DNA of 38,117 nt from Candidatus Flexifilum affinis (GTDB taxonomy: Bacteria; Chloroflexota; Anaerolineae; Aggregatilineales; Phototrophicaceae), in assembly GCA_016713325.1 (NCBI GenBank), contig JADJPJ010000057.1, positions 1-38,117 on the forward strand, in the 5' to 3' direction. Under the pieces are notes generated by a model that was not told the DNA's origin, ran no database searches, and worked only from the letters and a program-made list of their open reading frames with translations. Both the position numbers and the translations under genes were made by a program. Below are positions 19,093-28,865 of this stretch, piece after piece (positions within the stretch are counted from its first letter, which is position 1; every line of letters begins with the position of its first letter).

Positions 19093-20109
19093 TCAGTATC
19101 CCAGTTCGCGTGTGAACACGTTGAGCAGCGTCTCTCCGCTCAGATACCGTCTCAGGTTGGTCGCGAACAGATCGGCCACGCGCGCGTGGTAGTCGGCGCG
19201 GAATCCGGCGATGTGCGGACTGATGATCAGGTTCGGCGCTGACCACAGCGGGCTTTCTGGCGGCAGCGGCTCCGTCTCAAACACATCCATCGCCGCTCCG
19301 GCAATCCATCCCTCTTTCAGCGCCGTCAACAGCGCCGCCTCGTCGACCACGCCGCCGCGCGCGACATCGATCAGCAGGGCCGTCTTCTTCATGCCGTGCA
19401 GCACCTCCGAGGTCACCAGACCGCGCGTCTCGCCCGTCAGCGGTGTGATTACCGTCAGCACGTCGCAGAGGGAGGCCATCGACGCGATCGCCGCCGGCGG
19501 GTAGATGCGTGCCGGAATCTCGCCGGCCGGGTCGCCGGTCTCCGGTTCACGGTAGCTCAGCCCCTCGGCCGGGTGCATCACGTCACGCTTGACGGCCAGC
19601 ACGGTCATGCCCAGGGCGTCGGCGGCGCGGGCCAGTTCCCGCCCGATCGCGCCGTAGCCAATGATGCCCAGCGTCTTGCCCCGCAGCGGCAGCGGCCCAA
19701 AGACCTTGAAGCGATCCTTCGACCACTCCGACTTTGCCTGAAAGCGCAGCATCTCCGGGAGTTTGTAGGTCAGCGCCAGCATCATTCCCAGGCAGTACTC
19801 GGTCATATTGACGGCGTGGATTCCGCTCGAATTGGTCACGACGATATCGCTCGCGTCCATCAGCGCATGCCCCTGAAGCCGGTCCAGACCGGCCGTATGG
19901 AACTGAATCCAGCGCAGCCGCGGCGCCTGCTCCGGCTGGGGCAGTGTGCTGAGCGTATAGAGGATTTCCGCCTGCGCCCAGGCGCGGTCCGGCACCTGTC
20001 CCGCATGCCGCTCGATGTGCAGGCGCGGGCTGATGTCGCGCAGTTGGTCGATGATCTCATCGCTGAAGTCCACGGCCACGACGACATGGATCGGTTCGGA
20101 AGTACTCAT
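19093..20109 (-). CDS. D-2-hydroxyacid dehydrogenase (NAD-dependent)
   Basis: 338 residues from ATG 20109, chosen because AAAGG lies 6 nt upstream; an ATG two codons earlier would sit directly on that AAAGG. The NAD-binding GYGAIG (G151, G153, G156) and the catalytic triad R251 (DVARGGVVDE), E280 (FETEPLP) and H299 (SPHIAG) are all present. The family reduces 2-keto acids to D-2-hydroxyacids, or oxidises D-3-phosphoglycerate or glyoxylate-type substrates; the substrate is not evident. Cytosolic dimer. Divergent from the small gene at 20252, with a palindrome between them. Confidence 0.93.
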   Translation of the reverse strand: MSTSEPIHVVVAVDFSDEIIDQLRDISPRLHIERHAGQVPDRAWAQAEILYTLSTLPQPEQAPRLRWIQFHTAGLDRLQGHALMDASDIVVTNSSGIHAVNMTEYCLGMMLALTYKLPEMLRFQAKSEWSKDRFKVFGPLPLRGKTLGIIGYGAIGRELARAADALGMTVLAVKRDVMHPAEGLSYREPETGDPAGEIPARIYPPAAIASMASLCDVLTVITPLTGETRGLVTSEVLHGMKKTALLIDVARGGVVDEAALLTALKEGWIAGAAMDVFETEPLPPESPLWSAPNLIISPHIAGFRADYHARVADLFATNLRRYLSGETLLNVFTRELGY

Positions 20110-20149
20110 GCGCATCCTTTCACACGGTGTGCTCGAACGGGATATGATA

Positions 20150-20173
20150 GTACCGTTGATCGAAGAACGGTAC
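20150..20173. promoter_or_regulatory. Perfect inverted repeat in a divergent promoter region
   Basis: GTACCGTT (20150-20157) and AACGGTAC (20166-20173) flank an 8-nt centre. It lies between the dehydrogenase (minus) and the small unknown gene (plus), directly after a TATGAT (20144-20149). Candidate operator; no adjacent regulator gene is known. Confidence 0.4.
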
Positions 20174-20251
20174 AGTCCTCGCCGCCCGCTGCCGCGCCAT
20201 TCGAGGCTCAGCACGGGCGCAGGGCCCACAGAGAGAAAGGTACTCAGGACG

Positions 20252-20692
20252 ATGGAACTCGAACAGATCGTGCAGATGCTCCTCCCGGTCGTCCGCGACG
20301 TCATCGGCGGCATGCTGATGATGAGCGATTCCAGCCTCATCGGCGGTGTGCGCGAGGCCGGGGCGATCGGCAAGTACCTGACCACCGCGAGTCAGGAGAT
20401 GGCCGACAATCCGGTTATCGCCGGGCTGGTCGATGGGCTGATCGGCGAAGACGGCAAGGTGATCGTCCCGGATATGGACAACGTCGACGTGACCAACCTC
20501 TTCACCAATGTCGGCAGCGCCGCCGGCGTGCTCGACAGCTTCGAGGGTGGTCTCCAGGTCAAGGAGTTCATCTACGGTATGGCCGAACACATCGCCGGGG
20601 CATCGGGCGGCGGCCTGTTCGGCGGCGGCCAGAAGATCAGCGCCGGCGAGCAGCAGTTCCTTGACGGCCTGCGCGCCATGCTCGGGCTGTAA
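20252..20692 (+). CDS. Small hypothetical protein
   Basis: 146 residues from ATG 20252; AAAGG (20236-20240) and a closer AGGA precede it. Codon quality is poor before this ATG, so the longer open frame is not used. The chain starts with a helix (ELEQIVQMLLPVVRDVIGG), has DNPVIAGLVDGLIGEDGKVIVPDMDNVDV, and near the end a glycine-rich ASGGGLFGGGQ segment followed by a terminal helix GEQQFLDGLRAMLGL. No signal peptide. I do not recognise the family. It may share regulation with the divergent dehydrogenase, but nothing indicates its function. Confidence 0.75.
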   Translation: MELEQIVQMLLPVVRDVIGGMLMMSDSSLIGGVREAGAIGKYLTTASQEMADNPVIAGLVDGLIGEDGKVIVPDMDNVDVTNLFTNVGSAAGVLDSFEGGLQVKEFIYGMAEHIAGASGGGLFGGGQKISAGEQQFLDGLRAMLGL

Positions 20693-20754
20693 CGCGAGGC
20701 AGCCTACTGCCATCGAAATCGCGAGAAGCTGTCCGAATATTCACGCCGTCTCCC

Positions 20755-20777
20755 GTAGGGCGACCCGCCGGTCGCCC
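20755..20777. repeat. GTAG-tagged palindrome (REP-like)
   Basis: GTAG (20755-20758) merges into GGGCGACC-CGCC-GGTCGCCC, with perfect 8-bp arms, between the small gene and the PLP enzyme. Confidence 0.65.
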
Positions 20778-20836
20778 CTCGTTTGCGCGTTCCTTCGGTG
20801 CTGCGCTATCTTTGTCCTGAGTCAGAGAGGGACAAG

Positions 20837-21970
20837 ATGACAATCCCACACCGCGATACACTCGCCGTCCATGCCGGCGTCGAGCCGGAGCCCGTCACCG
20901 GCGCCATCATGACGCCGATCTTCCAGACCTCCACTTACGTGCAGGCCGCTCCCGCGCAGCACACCGGCTATGAATACAGCCGCACCGACAACCCAACCCG
21001 CACCGCTCTGCAGGCCGCTCTGGCCGCCCTCGAAGGTGGGCGCTACGGTCTGGCCTTCGCCAGCGGATTGGCCGCCACCGACACTGTCCTGCGCCTCTTC
21101 AAACCCGGCGATCATGTCCTGGTTGGAAACGACGTCTACGGCGGCACCTACCGCCTGTTCGAACGCGTCGTCGCCCGTTACGGCATCACCTTCTCGTGGG
21201 TGGACTTCGCCGATCTCGACGCCGTGCGCGCCGCTTTGCGTCCGGAGACGCGTCTGATCTGGCTGGAGACGCCGACCAACCCCGGCATGCGCCTGGCCGA
21301 TATCGCCGCCATCAGCGCCCTAAGGCCGCCCGGCGTGCTCGTCGCTGTCGACAACACCTTCGCCAGTCCCATGCTGCAAAATCCGCTGGCGCTCGGCGCC
21401 GATATCGTCGTCCACAGCACGACCAAGTACATCGGCGGTCACAGCGACGTGGTCGGCGGGGCGCTCATCCTCGACGACGAGAAGACCTACCGCCAGCTCA
21501 AGTTCCTGCAGAACGCCGTCGGGGCCGTCCCCGCGCCCATGGACTGCTTCCTCACCCTGCGCGGCATCAAGACGCTGGCTCTCCGTATGGAGCGCCACTG
21601 CGCCAACGCTCAGCGTATCGCCGAATTCCTGGCCGATCACCCGCGCGTACAGACCGTCCTCTATCCCGGCCTGCCCTCGCACCCGCAGCATGATCTGGCC
21701 AGGCGGCAGATGCGCGGCTTTGGCGGCATGATCAGCTTCATCCTCTTCGGCACCGAGGCCGAGGCGCGGTCGCTGGCCAGCCGGACGCGCATCTTCGCCC
21801 TGGCCGAGAGTCTCGGCGGCGTCGAAAGCCTGATCGAGCACCCTTACAGCATGACCCACGCCAGCACCGCCGACAGCGAGATCGCCACCGACCCGGCCCT
21901 GATTCGCCTGAGCGTGGGCATCGAGCACGCCGACGACCTGATCGACGACCTGCGCGCGGCCCTGACCTGA
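20837..21970 (+). CDS. Trans-sulfuration PLP enzyme (cystathionine gamma-synthase/lyase family)
   Basis: 377 residues from ATG 20837, with GAGAGGG 5 nt upstream; an earlier in-frame ATG at 20783 lies in the palindrome-containing leader and is not used. Hallmarks: PIFQTSTYVQ, YSRTDNPTR, EGGRYGLAFASGLAAT, LETPTNPGM, VDNTFASP and the PLP-binding K197 in VHSTTKYIGGHSD, then SLGGVESLIEHP near the end. The enzyme works on cystathionine, homocysteine or O-acyl-homoserine; motifs alone do not separate synthase (metB) from lyase (mccB/CTH). Cytosolic tetramer. A GNAT gene follows by 88 bp on the same strand. Confidence 0.94.
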   Translation: MTIPHRDTLAVHAGVEPEPVTGAIMTPIFQTSTYVQAAPAQHTGYEYSRTDNPTRTALQAALAALEGGRYGLAFASGLAATDTVLRLFKPGDHVLVGNDVYGGTYRLFERVVARYGITFSWVDFADLDAVRAALRPETRLIWLETPTNPGMRLADIAAISALRPPGVLVAVDNTFASPMLQNPLALGADIVVHSTTKYIGGHSDVVGGALILDDEKTYRQLKFLQNAVGAVPAPMDCFLTLRGIKTLALRMERHCANAQRIAEFLADHPRVQTVLYPGLPSHPQHDLARRQMRGFGGMISFILFGTEAEARSLASRTRIFALAESLGGVESLIEHPYSMTHASTADSEIATDPALIRLSVGIEHADDLIDDLRAALT

Positions 21971-22058
21971 CCGGTGGGCGGTGTTCATGCCGGTGTACAC
22001 GATTGCGGCTTTGCACATGTACAATGAACCGGTTGAGGGAACCTAACGAGGCAGGAAG

Positions 22059-22568
22059 ATGGACGAAGCGCGTATTCAGATGCACATTCGCGAACCCCAC
22101 CGCGGGGATGATGAAGGTCCTAATGCCGACCTGGCGATCATCGTTCGGCACTGGGTCGCGATGCTGCGCGCGATGGAGGCTGTCGGCTGGCACCCCCTGG
22201 TTGGCGACGACGACCTGCTGACCGAATTCGAGCGCCGGGTGCGGGTGCAGCTCGCCAATCCGAAGATTCTCGTCCTGCTGGCCGAAACAGACGCCGGCAT
22301 CTGTGGCCTGCTGGAAGCGGAGCTGATCGAACTGTCCGGCATCTTCCAGCCGCGCCGGGGTATCCACATCAGTGCCGTCTACGTCGAGGAGGCGATGCGG
22401 CACCAGGGCATCGCCCGCCGCCTGATCGACCGCGCTTTCGACTGGGCGCGCGCTCAGGGCGGCACCTTCGCTCAACTCAGCGTGCTGGCGGCCAATCCCG
22501 CGCGCCACCTCTACGAGTCGATAGGCTTCACCGTCTTTGAGCAGGAGATGACCCTGCCGCTCCGGTGA
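22059..22568 (+). CDS. GNAT family N-acetyltransferase
   Basis: 169 residues; GGCAGGAAG precedes ATG 22059. GNAT motif A is seen as VYVEEAMRHQGIARRLIDRAF (Q/R-x-x-G-x-A/G for the acetyl-CoA pyrophosphate), followed by motif B (AQLSVLAANPARHLYESIGF) and a final beta strand (EQEMTLPL). The expected acceptor-binding half lies in residues 1-90. It transfers acetyl from acetyl-CoA to an unknown amine. Position after the trans-sulfuration gene suggests, but does not prove, a metabolic role. Possible -10 TACAAT (22019-22024). Confidence 0.9.
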   Translation: MDEARIQMHIREPHRGDDEGPNADLAIIVRHWVAMLRAMEAVGWHPLVGDDDLLTEFERRVRVQLANPKILVLLAETDAGICGLLEAELIELSGIFQPRRGIHISAVYVEEAMRHQGIARRLIDRAFDWARAQGGTFAQLSVLAANPARHLYESIGFTVFEQEMTLPLR

Positions 22569-22630
22569 TGCCGGCGCTCCGCTCAAAACCCGGCAGCATC
22601 CATTTTCACGTTATCTTTATGCGAATCAGC

Positions 22631-22659
22631 TTGTTAAGCGCACCGGTGAGTGGTATAAA
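22631..22659 (+). promoter_or_regulatory. Promoter of the sensor histidine kinase
   Basis: TTGTTA (22631-22636), 17-bp spacer, TATAAA (22654-22659). Start codon at 22708, so the leader is about 40 nt. Confidence 0.6.
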
Positions 22660-22707
22660 AGGGCCGTAATGTTGGGCGCCTCCGACGCTCCTTAGAATCG
22701 AGCCCTC

Positions 22708-25271
22708 ATGCTGATCGTCCAGCTATACTCCTATAGTGTCATCGTCATTCTCCTTGCGTTGGCGGTGGCACTTTTCGCCTATACACGCTGGCGACTCCGA
22801 AAAATCCGTCCCACGGCGGGCATCGGTTCGATGCTGCTCTTCTGCGCGTCCTTCTGGATGCTGGCCAATGCCTTTGAAGTGGCGAGCACAGACGCGACCT
22901 CCGCGCTCCGGTGGTTCCAGATGGAGCATATCGTCATCTCCCTGGTGCCGATTCTGTGGCTCCTGCTGGCGCTCCAATTTGCCGGAAAAGAACACTGGAT
23001 CACCCTTCCCCGCCTTGTGCTCCTGACTCTCGTCCCGGCCCTCTGCCTGGCGGCGCTGCTGTCGGACGCCTATCGCCACTGGTTTTTCTCTTCCGCGTCG
23101 CTCGAATTCCTTGGCAAGGTCGCCAATTTCGAGGTGGAAGAAAGCCTCCTGATGATCGTCTTCTACGCCTATGGTTACCTCCTGGTCATCGCCGGCGGGG
23201 TGGTGATCACTCACCGACTGGTCAGCACACGCGGGTTCGTCTGGCAGGGGAGCGCGGTGCTTCTGGGGGTGGCCGTCAGCGTCGTGGCGAACATCATCGA
23301 TCTCAGCCCACTCAACCAACTGCCGCATATCCGACTGACGCCTTTTGCGGTGGTGCTGTCGATCGCCATCTTCGCCGCCATGGTGATGCGCACGCGGCGT
23401 GCGGACATTCTTCCCATCGCCCGCGGCCGCCTCACCCACATGATGTCCGATGCGGTATTGGTCCTCGATGTCGAGTGCCGCATCATCGATCTGAATCCGC
23501 CGGCGGAGAAGGTGCTCGGCCGGTCAGCGCGGCAAGTCCTCGGACAGCGCATCCAGGAGGCCTGGCCGGAATGGTCCCGGCAGTTTGGTGCGCCGCCAGA
23601 CGAATCGATGCACCTGCGAGAGATGCGCCTCTCCGGAACAGAGGGCGAGACGGTCTACGACATCCGCATCTCCTACCTCGACAATCAGAAAGGGGAGCAC
23701 ATTGGCCGGCTGGTGGTGCTGCGCGATATCACCGAACGCGCCAGGGCGGAGAAGGCTGTTCAGCTCAGCGAAGAGTATTTCCGCTCTTTGATCGAAAATG
23801 CCTCCGATCTGATCATCATCGTCGACGAAAATGTCGGCATCCGCTACGCGAGTCCATCGATCGTGCGGACTTTCGGCTATGGCTTACAGGAGATTGTCGG
23901 CAGATGCTCGCTGGATTTTTGCATCCTGACGATCTTCCGGAGGTCACCTCGGCGCTGGCGGAGGCCGTCGCGCGGACGGGCAGTTCGCCGCCAGTCCTTG
24001 CCCGTTTTCGCCGTGCCGATGGCGCCTGGCGCAAGCTGGAGTGCGTCGTCAACAACCTGATGACTCATCCGGCCGTCCATGGCCTCGTCGTCAACGCCCG
24101 TGATGTGACCGAACGCGAGGTGGTGGCGGACGCGCTGCGTGACAGCGAGGAGCGCTACCGGCTCCACTTTGCCAACATCAACGACGTCGTCTATTCCTAC
24201 GATGCTGAACTGCGAATCACTGCTGTCTCGCCAGGTGTGGAACGCATTCTGGGCATTCCCCCCGAGACCATCATCGGCGCTTCTCTCCTGAGCCTGCAAG
24301 ACCTGGAGTTCGTGCCGCCGGCCTACTACGAGAAAGCGCTGATCGAGGCGCGCAAGGTGCTGGCAGGAGAACGGGTGGTGAACGCCCGTTACGCGTTCCT
24401 TGCCAGGGATGGGACAACGCGGATTGCGGAGATCAGTTCCAGCCCGATCTATCAGGACGGTCGCATCATTGGAGTCGTGAATGTGGCGCGCGACGTGACC
24501 GAGCGCGTGCAGGCGGACGAACGCATCCGCGCCTCCCTTGACGAAAAGGAGATCCTGCTGCGCGAGATTCACCACCGGGTGAAGAACAACCTCCAGATCG
24601 TCAGCAGCCTGCTGAACTTGCAGTCCGCGAGCGTCGAGGCGCCGGAGATACGGACGTTATTCCGGGACAGCCAGAATCGCATCAGCTCGATGGCGCTGAT
24701 CCACGAACAACTTTACCGTTCCGAGGATTTCGCGCGGATCGACTTCGGCCCCTACCTGCGCGGCCTCACCCGGCACCTGATGCAAAGCTACCAGGCGGCC
24801 GATAACCGCATCCGGCTGCGTGTGGAGGTGGAAGATGAAATCCACCTGGATATCGACACCGCCATTCCCTGCGGGCTGGTGACCAGCGAACTGGTGTCCA
24901 ACGCGCTGAAACATGGCTTCCCCGACGGCGCCAGCGGAACCGTCGGTGTGGAAATGCGCCGTCTGGACGACTCGCAGGTGGAGCTGGTCGTCTGGGATGA
25001 CGGCCGGGGTTTTTCCCCGGAAATGGCGATCCGGAACAGCTCGTCGCTGGGCCTTCAGCTCATCCAGCGGCTGACCAGCCAGTTGGGCGGCCGCGTGGAA
25101 TACGTCACGACCGGCGGCACGCGCGCCGTCATCCGCTTTCGAACTGCACGGGCAGCGAAACACCCCGACCTCCGAAAGCTAATGCCAGGGATGGTGGATA
25201 AGCATGGCACCCCCCTCAAATCCTGCACCGAATGTATTCATCGGCTTTCCCTGCAAACCAGATGGGTGTAG
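22708..25271 (+). pseudogene. 7TM/multi-PAS sensor histidine kinase (HisKA_2), one frameshift
   Basis: The frame from ATG 22708 codes for a HisKA_7TM-like membrane domain (about 1-230, seven hydrophobic segments), a PAS domain (about 245-350) and the start of a second PAS, then breaks. At the T5 run 23916-23920, adding one T joins LDF to LHPDDLPEV in the next frame. That frame continues through the rest of PAS 2, PAS 3 (about 480-600), the HisKA_2 phosphoacceptor EIHHRVKNN (H622/623) and an HATPase_c with VSNALKHG (N box) and WDDGRGF (G1), giving 854 residues in all. The break is probably a homopolymer error or a very recent mutation. No response regulator is adjacent, so an orphan kinase. 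The last ~35 residues run into intergenic DNA and end at a TAG belonging to a REP-like tag. Confidence 0.88.
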
Positions 25272-25316
25272 GGACGCGCAACAGTGTCCGCGACACCCGC
25301 GGACGCTCGTCACTAC
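25268..25316. repeat. GTAG...CTAC REP-like unit at the kinase stop codon
   Basis: GTAG (25268-25271) and CTAC (25313-25316) flank GTCCGCG-ACACC-CGCGGAC (25286-25304) and further GGACGCGC sequence. The TAG stop of the preceding kinase gene is bases 2-4 of the left tag. It sits between convergent gene ends. Confidence 0.55.
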
Positions 25317-25370
25317 GATCGCCTCAACCCACATTAGGGACGCGCCACTAATCTTCATCGTTCGAAAACC

Positions 25371-26333
25371 CTAATCTTCACGATCGTCGTCGTAGGGCAG
25401 CGCCGACGTCTCCCGCGACTCGATCTTGACGTTCTGTCGTGGGTCGCCGCAGCCGCCCAGGCCATCCGGGCGAATGTGCGCCTGCGCCACGTCCTCGAAC
25501 CCCTTGAAGGCATACGGGTCGCGTCCGGCGATCATCACGATGTCGCGCATATCGGCCGTCGCCATGCGCTCTCCGGCGCGCGGGTTGTGCCAGGGCAGCA
25601 GCGACTCGGCGCTCATGTAGAGGTTGAGCAGCACGCGGCGGTAGCCGGACGCAGCGCGGTTGGGCAGGGAGCGGTGCAGCAGATAGCCGTTGAAGAAGAC
25701 GATCGCCCCGGCCTTGACCTCCACCGGGATGGCGTCCTCGTCCTTGTAGGGGAAGCCGATCGTCTCTTCCGAGCAGTCGAAGCGGCGGTCGTCGTGGTGG
25801 TGCTGCGGCCACAGGATGCCGTGCCGGTGCGAGCCTGGGATCACCCACAGGCAGCCGTTCTCGACGGTGGCGTCGTCCAGGGCGATCCAGCCGCCAGTCA
25901 GCGATCGGTCGCGCGTGGGGATATAGATCTCGTCCTGGTGCCACGCCTGACCGGGCTTGCCCGCTGCCTTGATGAACAGCATCGACTGCATGGCCTTGAC
26001 GTTGGGGCCGATCACTTTCGTGAGCACGTCCACGATCACCGGGTGGCCCAGGTGGTCAAGCATGAGCGGAGACAGCTTGTGCGGGAAGTGAATGCACAGG
26101 TAGCGCTTCAGCACCTCGGCGTCGGCGTCCTGCGGATCGGCAGGGGTAACGCCGCGAATCGGGCCGCGATCGCCCCGGCACAGGGCCGTCGTCTCGGCGC
26201 GCAGATGCTCGATCTCGTCGGGATACAGCGCCCCCTCGACGATCATGTAGCCATTCTCTGCGAAGAAGGCTCGCTCGGCCTCGCCGATGGTGGGATATGC
26301 GCGGGTCTGGCCCGCGAAGGCCGTCTGGGTCAT
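25371..26333 (-). CDS. Phytanoyl-CoA dioxygenase (PhyH) family protein
   Basis: 320 residues from ATG 26333, preferred over 26375 because GAGGG lies 6 nt upstream. It is an Fe(II)/2-oxoglutarate-dependent dioxygenase: the iron ligands are H132-x-D134 (WHQDEIY) and distal H220 (LLHRSLPN), and the 2-oxoglutarate Arg is in YRRVLL (R232 or R233). GCLWVIPGSHRHG and AGAIVFFNGYLLH are typical PhyH strands. Bacterial homologues hydroxylate varied small molecules; the substrate is unknown. The acidic C-terminus ends DDDRED. Convergent with the histidine kinase gene; 60 nt downstream of the STAS-like pair on the same strand. Confidence 0.92.
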   Translation of the reverse strand: MTQTAFAGQTRAYPTIGEAERAFFAENGYMIVEGALYPDEIEHLRAETTALCRGDRGPIRGVTPADPQDADAEVLKRYLCIHFPHKLSPLMLDHLGHPVIVDVLTKVIGPNVKAMQSMLFIKAAGKPGQAWHQDEIYIPTRDRSLTGGWIALDDATVENGCLWVIPGSHRHGILWPQHHHDDRRFDCSEETIGFPYKDEDAIPVEVKAGAIVFFNGYLLHRSLPNRAASGYRRVLLNLYMSAESLLPWHNPRAGERMATADMRDIVMIAGRDPYAFKGFEDVAQAHIRPDGLGGCGDPRQNVKIESRETSALPYDDDRED

Positions 26334-26393
26334 GAGGCGCCCTCTCTGTTCGAGTTGGAGTCGGATGCCCTCCATTATGCAACGGGTTGCGCC

Positions 26394-26786
26394 CTAACGC
26401 ACCCGCTCCCGCTCGTATCTGCCGATCAGGTCGCGCGCGTCCTCCAGCGACGACGCCATCAGGAACGTGCGCGAAAAGATCGGCACGACACGCCGGAAAA
26501 TGCCGACCATCAGCTTGCTGCGCATATTCGTGTTGACCATGATGGTCAGGCGGTGGTTGCCGGGCAGATCGCGCATCACCCGCCGCAGATGCGGCAGGGC
26601 GTTACCATCCGGTTGAACCGAATCGGAGTGGCGTACGTTCACCAGATGAACATCATGATCGACGGACTGCATCATCACCAGAGCGGCGTCCACCGCATGA
26701 TGATACTCGTCCCAGGTCCAATGTCCGTGTGAATCCGTCCGAAGGATGGTGCGCTCCGAGTTATCCCACTCGACCGTGACCGGCAT
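26394..26786 (-). CDS. STAS/SpoIIAA-like small protein, paralog 1
   Basis: 130 residues. Opens MPVTVEWDNSERTI and has GHWTWDEYHHAVD, a strand with HLVNVRH, then ALPHLRRVM, HRLTIMVN and a helix FRRVVPIFSRTFLMASSLEDARDLI. The alternation of strands and helices and the length fit the SpoIIAA-like/STAS-like proteins frequent in Chloroflexota; this is recognition by pattern, with no catalytic residues to cite. It is a clear tandem paralog of the gene at 26858-27298: the WTW-[DE]-EYH motif and nearly every strand are shared. The intergenic hairpin ends 5 nt before its ATG and may hide its ribosome-binding AAGG. Confidence 0.8.
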   Translation of the reverse strand: MPVTVEWDNSERTILRTDSHGHWTWDEYHHAVDAALVMMQSVDHDVHLVNVRHSDSVQPDGNALPHLRRVMRDLPGNHRLTIMVNTNMRSKLMVGIFRRVVPIFSRTFLMASSLEDARDLIGRYERERVR

Positions 26787-26790
26787 GACA

Positions 26791-26846
26791 TTGACCTTGA
26801 CTCGGGATCGATATCTTCAAGATAGTCACGATCCGAGTCGAGTCAA
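26791..26846. other. Long hairpin filling the space between the two paralogs
   Basis: An imperfect inverted repeat of about 27 bp per arm, centred on TATCTT-C-AAGATA (26812-26824). The outer arms read TTGACCTTGACTCGGGATCG and CGATCCGAGTCGAGTCAA. It spans nearly the whole gap between the stop of 26858-27298 and the start of 26394-26786. It could terminate the first transcript or sequester the second gene's ribosome site (AAGG lies in the stem). Confidence 0.7.
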
Positions 26847-26857
26847 TGGGCGCTGTC

Positions 26858-27298
26858 TTAAGGGTTCATGTCGAACCGGTCGGCGACGGCGCTAAAATTG
26901 AGCGGCGCGGTACCGCTTTTCCGCTCGTACAGAGCGATCATGTTGCGCGCCTCGTCCAGCGTTCTGGCCATCATGAAGGTGAGGCTGAAGATCGGGACGA
27001 CGCGCCGGAAGACCCCCATCATCATCTTGTTTTGCATGTTGGGATTGACCATGATGGTCATGCGGTGGTTTTTCGGCAGGTTGCGCATCAGGCGGCGCAG
27101 ATGCGGCAGCGCGTAGCCCTCAGGGGCGACGGCATCCGGGTGGCGGACGTTGATCAGGTGGACGGGATGGTCGACCGAGTTGATCAGGGCCAGCGCCTGG
27201 TCGACGCCGGTGTGGTATTCCTCCCACGTCCAGTGTCCGGACGACTCGGTTCGGACGATGGTGCGTTCGTCATTATCCCATGCGACGATGACAGGCAT
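26858..27298 (-). CDS. STAS/SpoIIAA-like small protein, paralog 2
   Basis: 146 residues from ATG 27298, with AAGGA 9 nt upstream and a near-consensus promoter. Pattern as in its paralog: VAWDNDERTIVRTESSGHWTWEEYH, HLINVRH, ALPHLRRLM, HRMTIMVN and FRRVVPIFSLTF. It carries an extra C-terminal tail of about 16 residues (PLNFSAVADRFDMNP). It is the first gene of the tandem pair and has the only clear promoter, so the downstream copy is probably read from here. Function unknown; a partner-switching or lipid-binding role known for STAS folds is only a possibility. Confidence 0.82.
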   Translation of the reverse strand: MPVIVAWDNDERTIVRTESSGHWTWEEYHTGVDQALALINSVDHPVHLINVRHPDAVAPEGYALPHLRRLMRNLPKNHRMTIMVNPNMQNKMMMGVFRRVVPIFSLTFMMARTLDEARNMIALYERKSGTAPLNFSAVADRFDMNP

Positions 27299-27334
27299 GA
27301 AAGACTTTCCTTGGGAACAGGACGTTGCGTCTAA

Positions 27335-27361
27335 ATTATACTATTTGCATAGATATGTCAA
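27335..27361 (-). promoter_or_regulatory. Consensus promoter of the STAS-like pair
   Basis: Minus strand TTGACA (27361-27356) and TATAAT (27340-27335) are both perfect hexamers, separated by 15 bp, shorter than the usual 17. Start codon at 27298. Confidence 0.7.
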
Positions 27362-27686
27362 GGCATATTCGTCATCTGGCTGCTATGAGCAGCATTGAGG
27401 CGCTTGCAGAAAGATGGTGCCTCGGCGGAGGAAGCTGCCCGTGGGCGCGGGCTGAGGGACGTTGAGGCGTGGGCGGCGTTACCCGGGTAAGACAGGTCCA
27501 CTAGGGGCACGCAGGCGTTAGGAAGTCCTTGTGGGCCTCATTGAGCTGCCCTTGGTTGCGGTGGCCCGCACGCCACCTGGGCTGGAATGCCATTCTTGGC
27601 GTCCCTACACTCGCGATCCGTTGAAAACCACCCCCTGCCAGGGGGAAGAGAGGCGATCGCGAGGCAGGGGGTGTGACGGAGCGACT
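27362..27686. other. Intergenic region with terminator-like hairpin and a degenerate REP-like end
   Basis: No gene. ACCCCCTGCC (27630-27639) pairs with GGCAGGGGGT (27663-27672). On the minus strand the stem follows the stop of the reductase gene (27687) and is followed by GGTTTTC, so it may terminate that transcript. A GGCGTCCCTAC remnant of the GTAG family lies near 27599-27609. Confidence 0.5.
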
Positions 27687-28724
<1,038 letters not shown>

Positions 28725-28865
28725 TCAGTGTGTGAAGCGAAGCCTACGATGCTATGATTCTAGAGCGCTTTCACCATTGTCAACATGAGCTTTGGCCGAT
28801 CCTGTCGGCTATCGAGTCTGGAAACAGGGTGATCGCTTTGCTCTTGTGCGTGGAGATCTGCCGTC

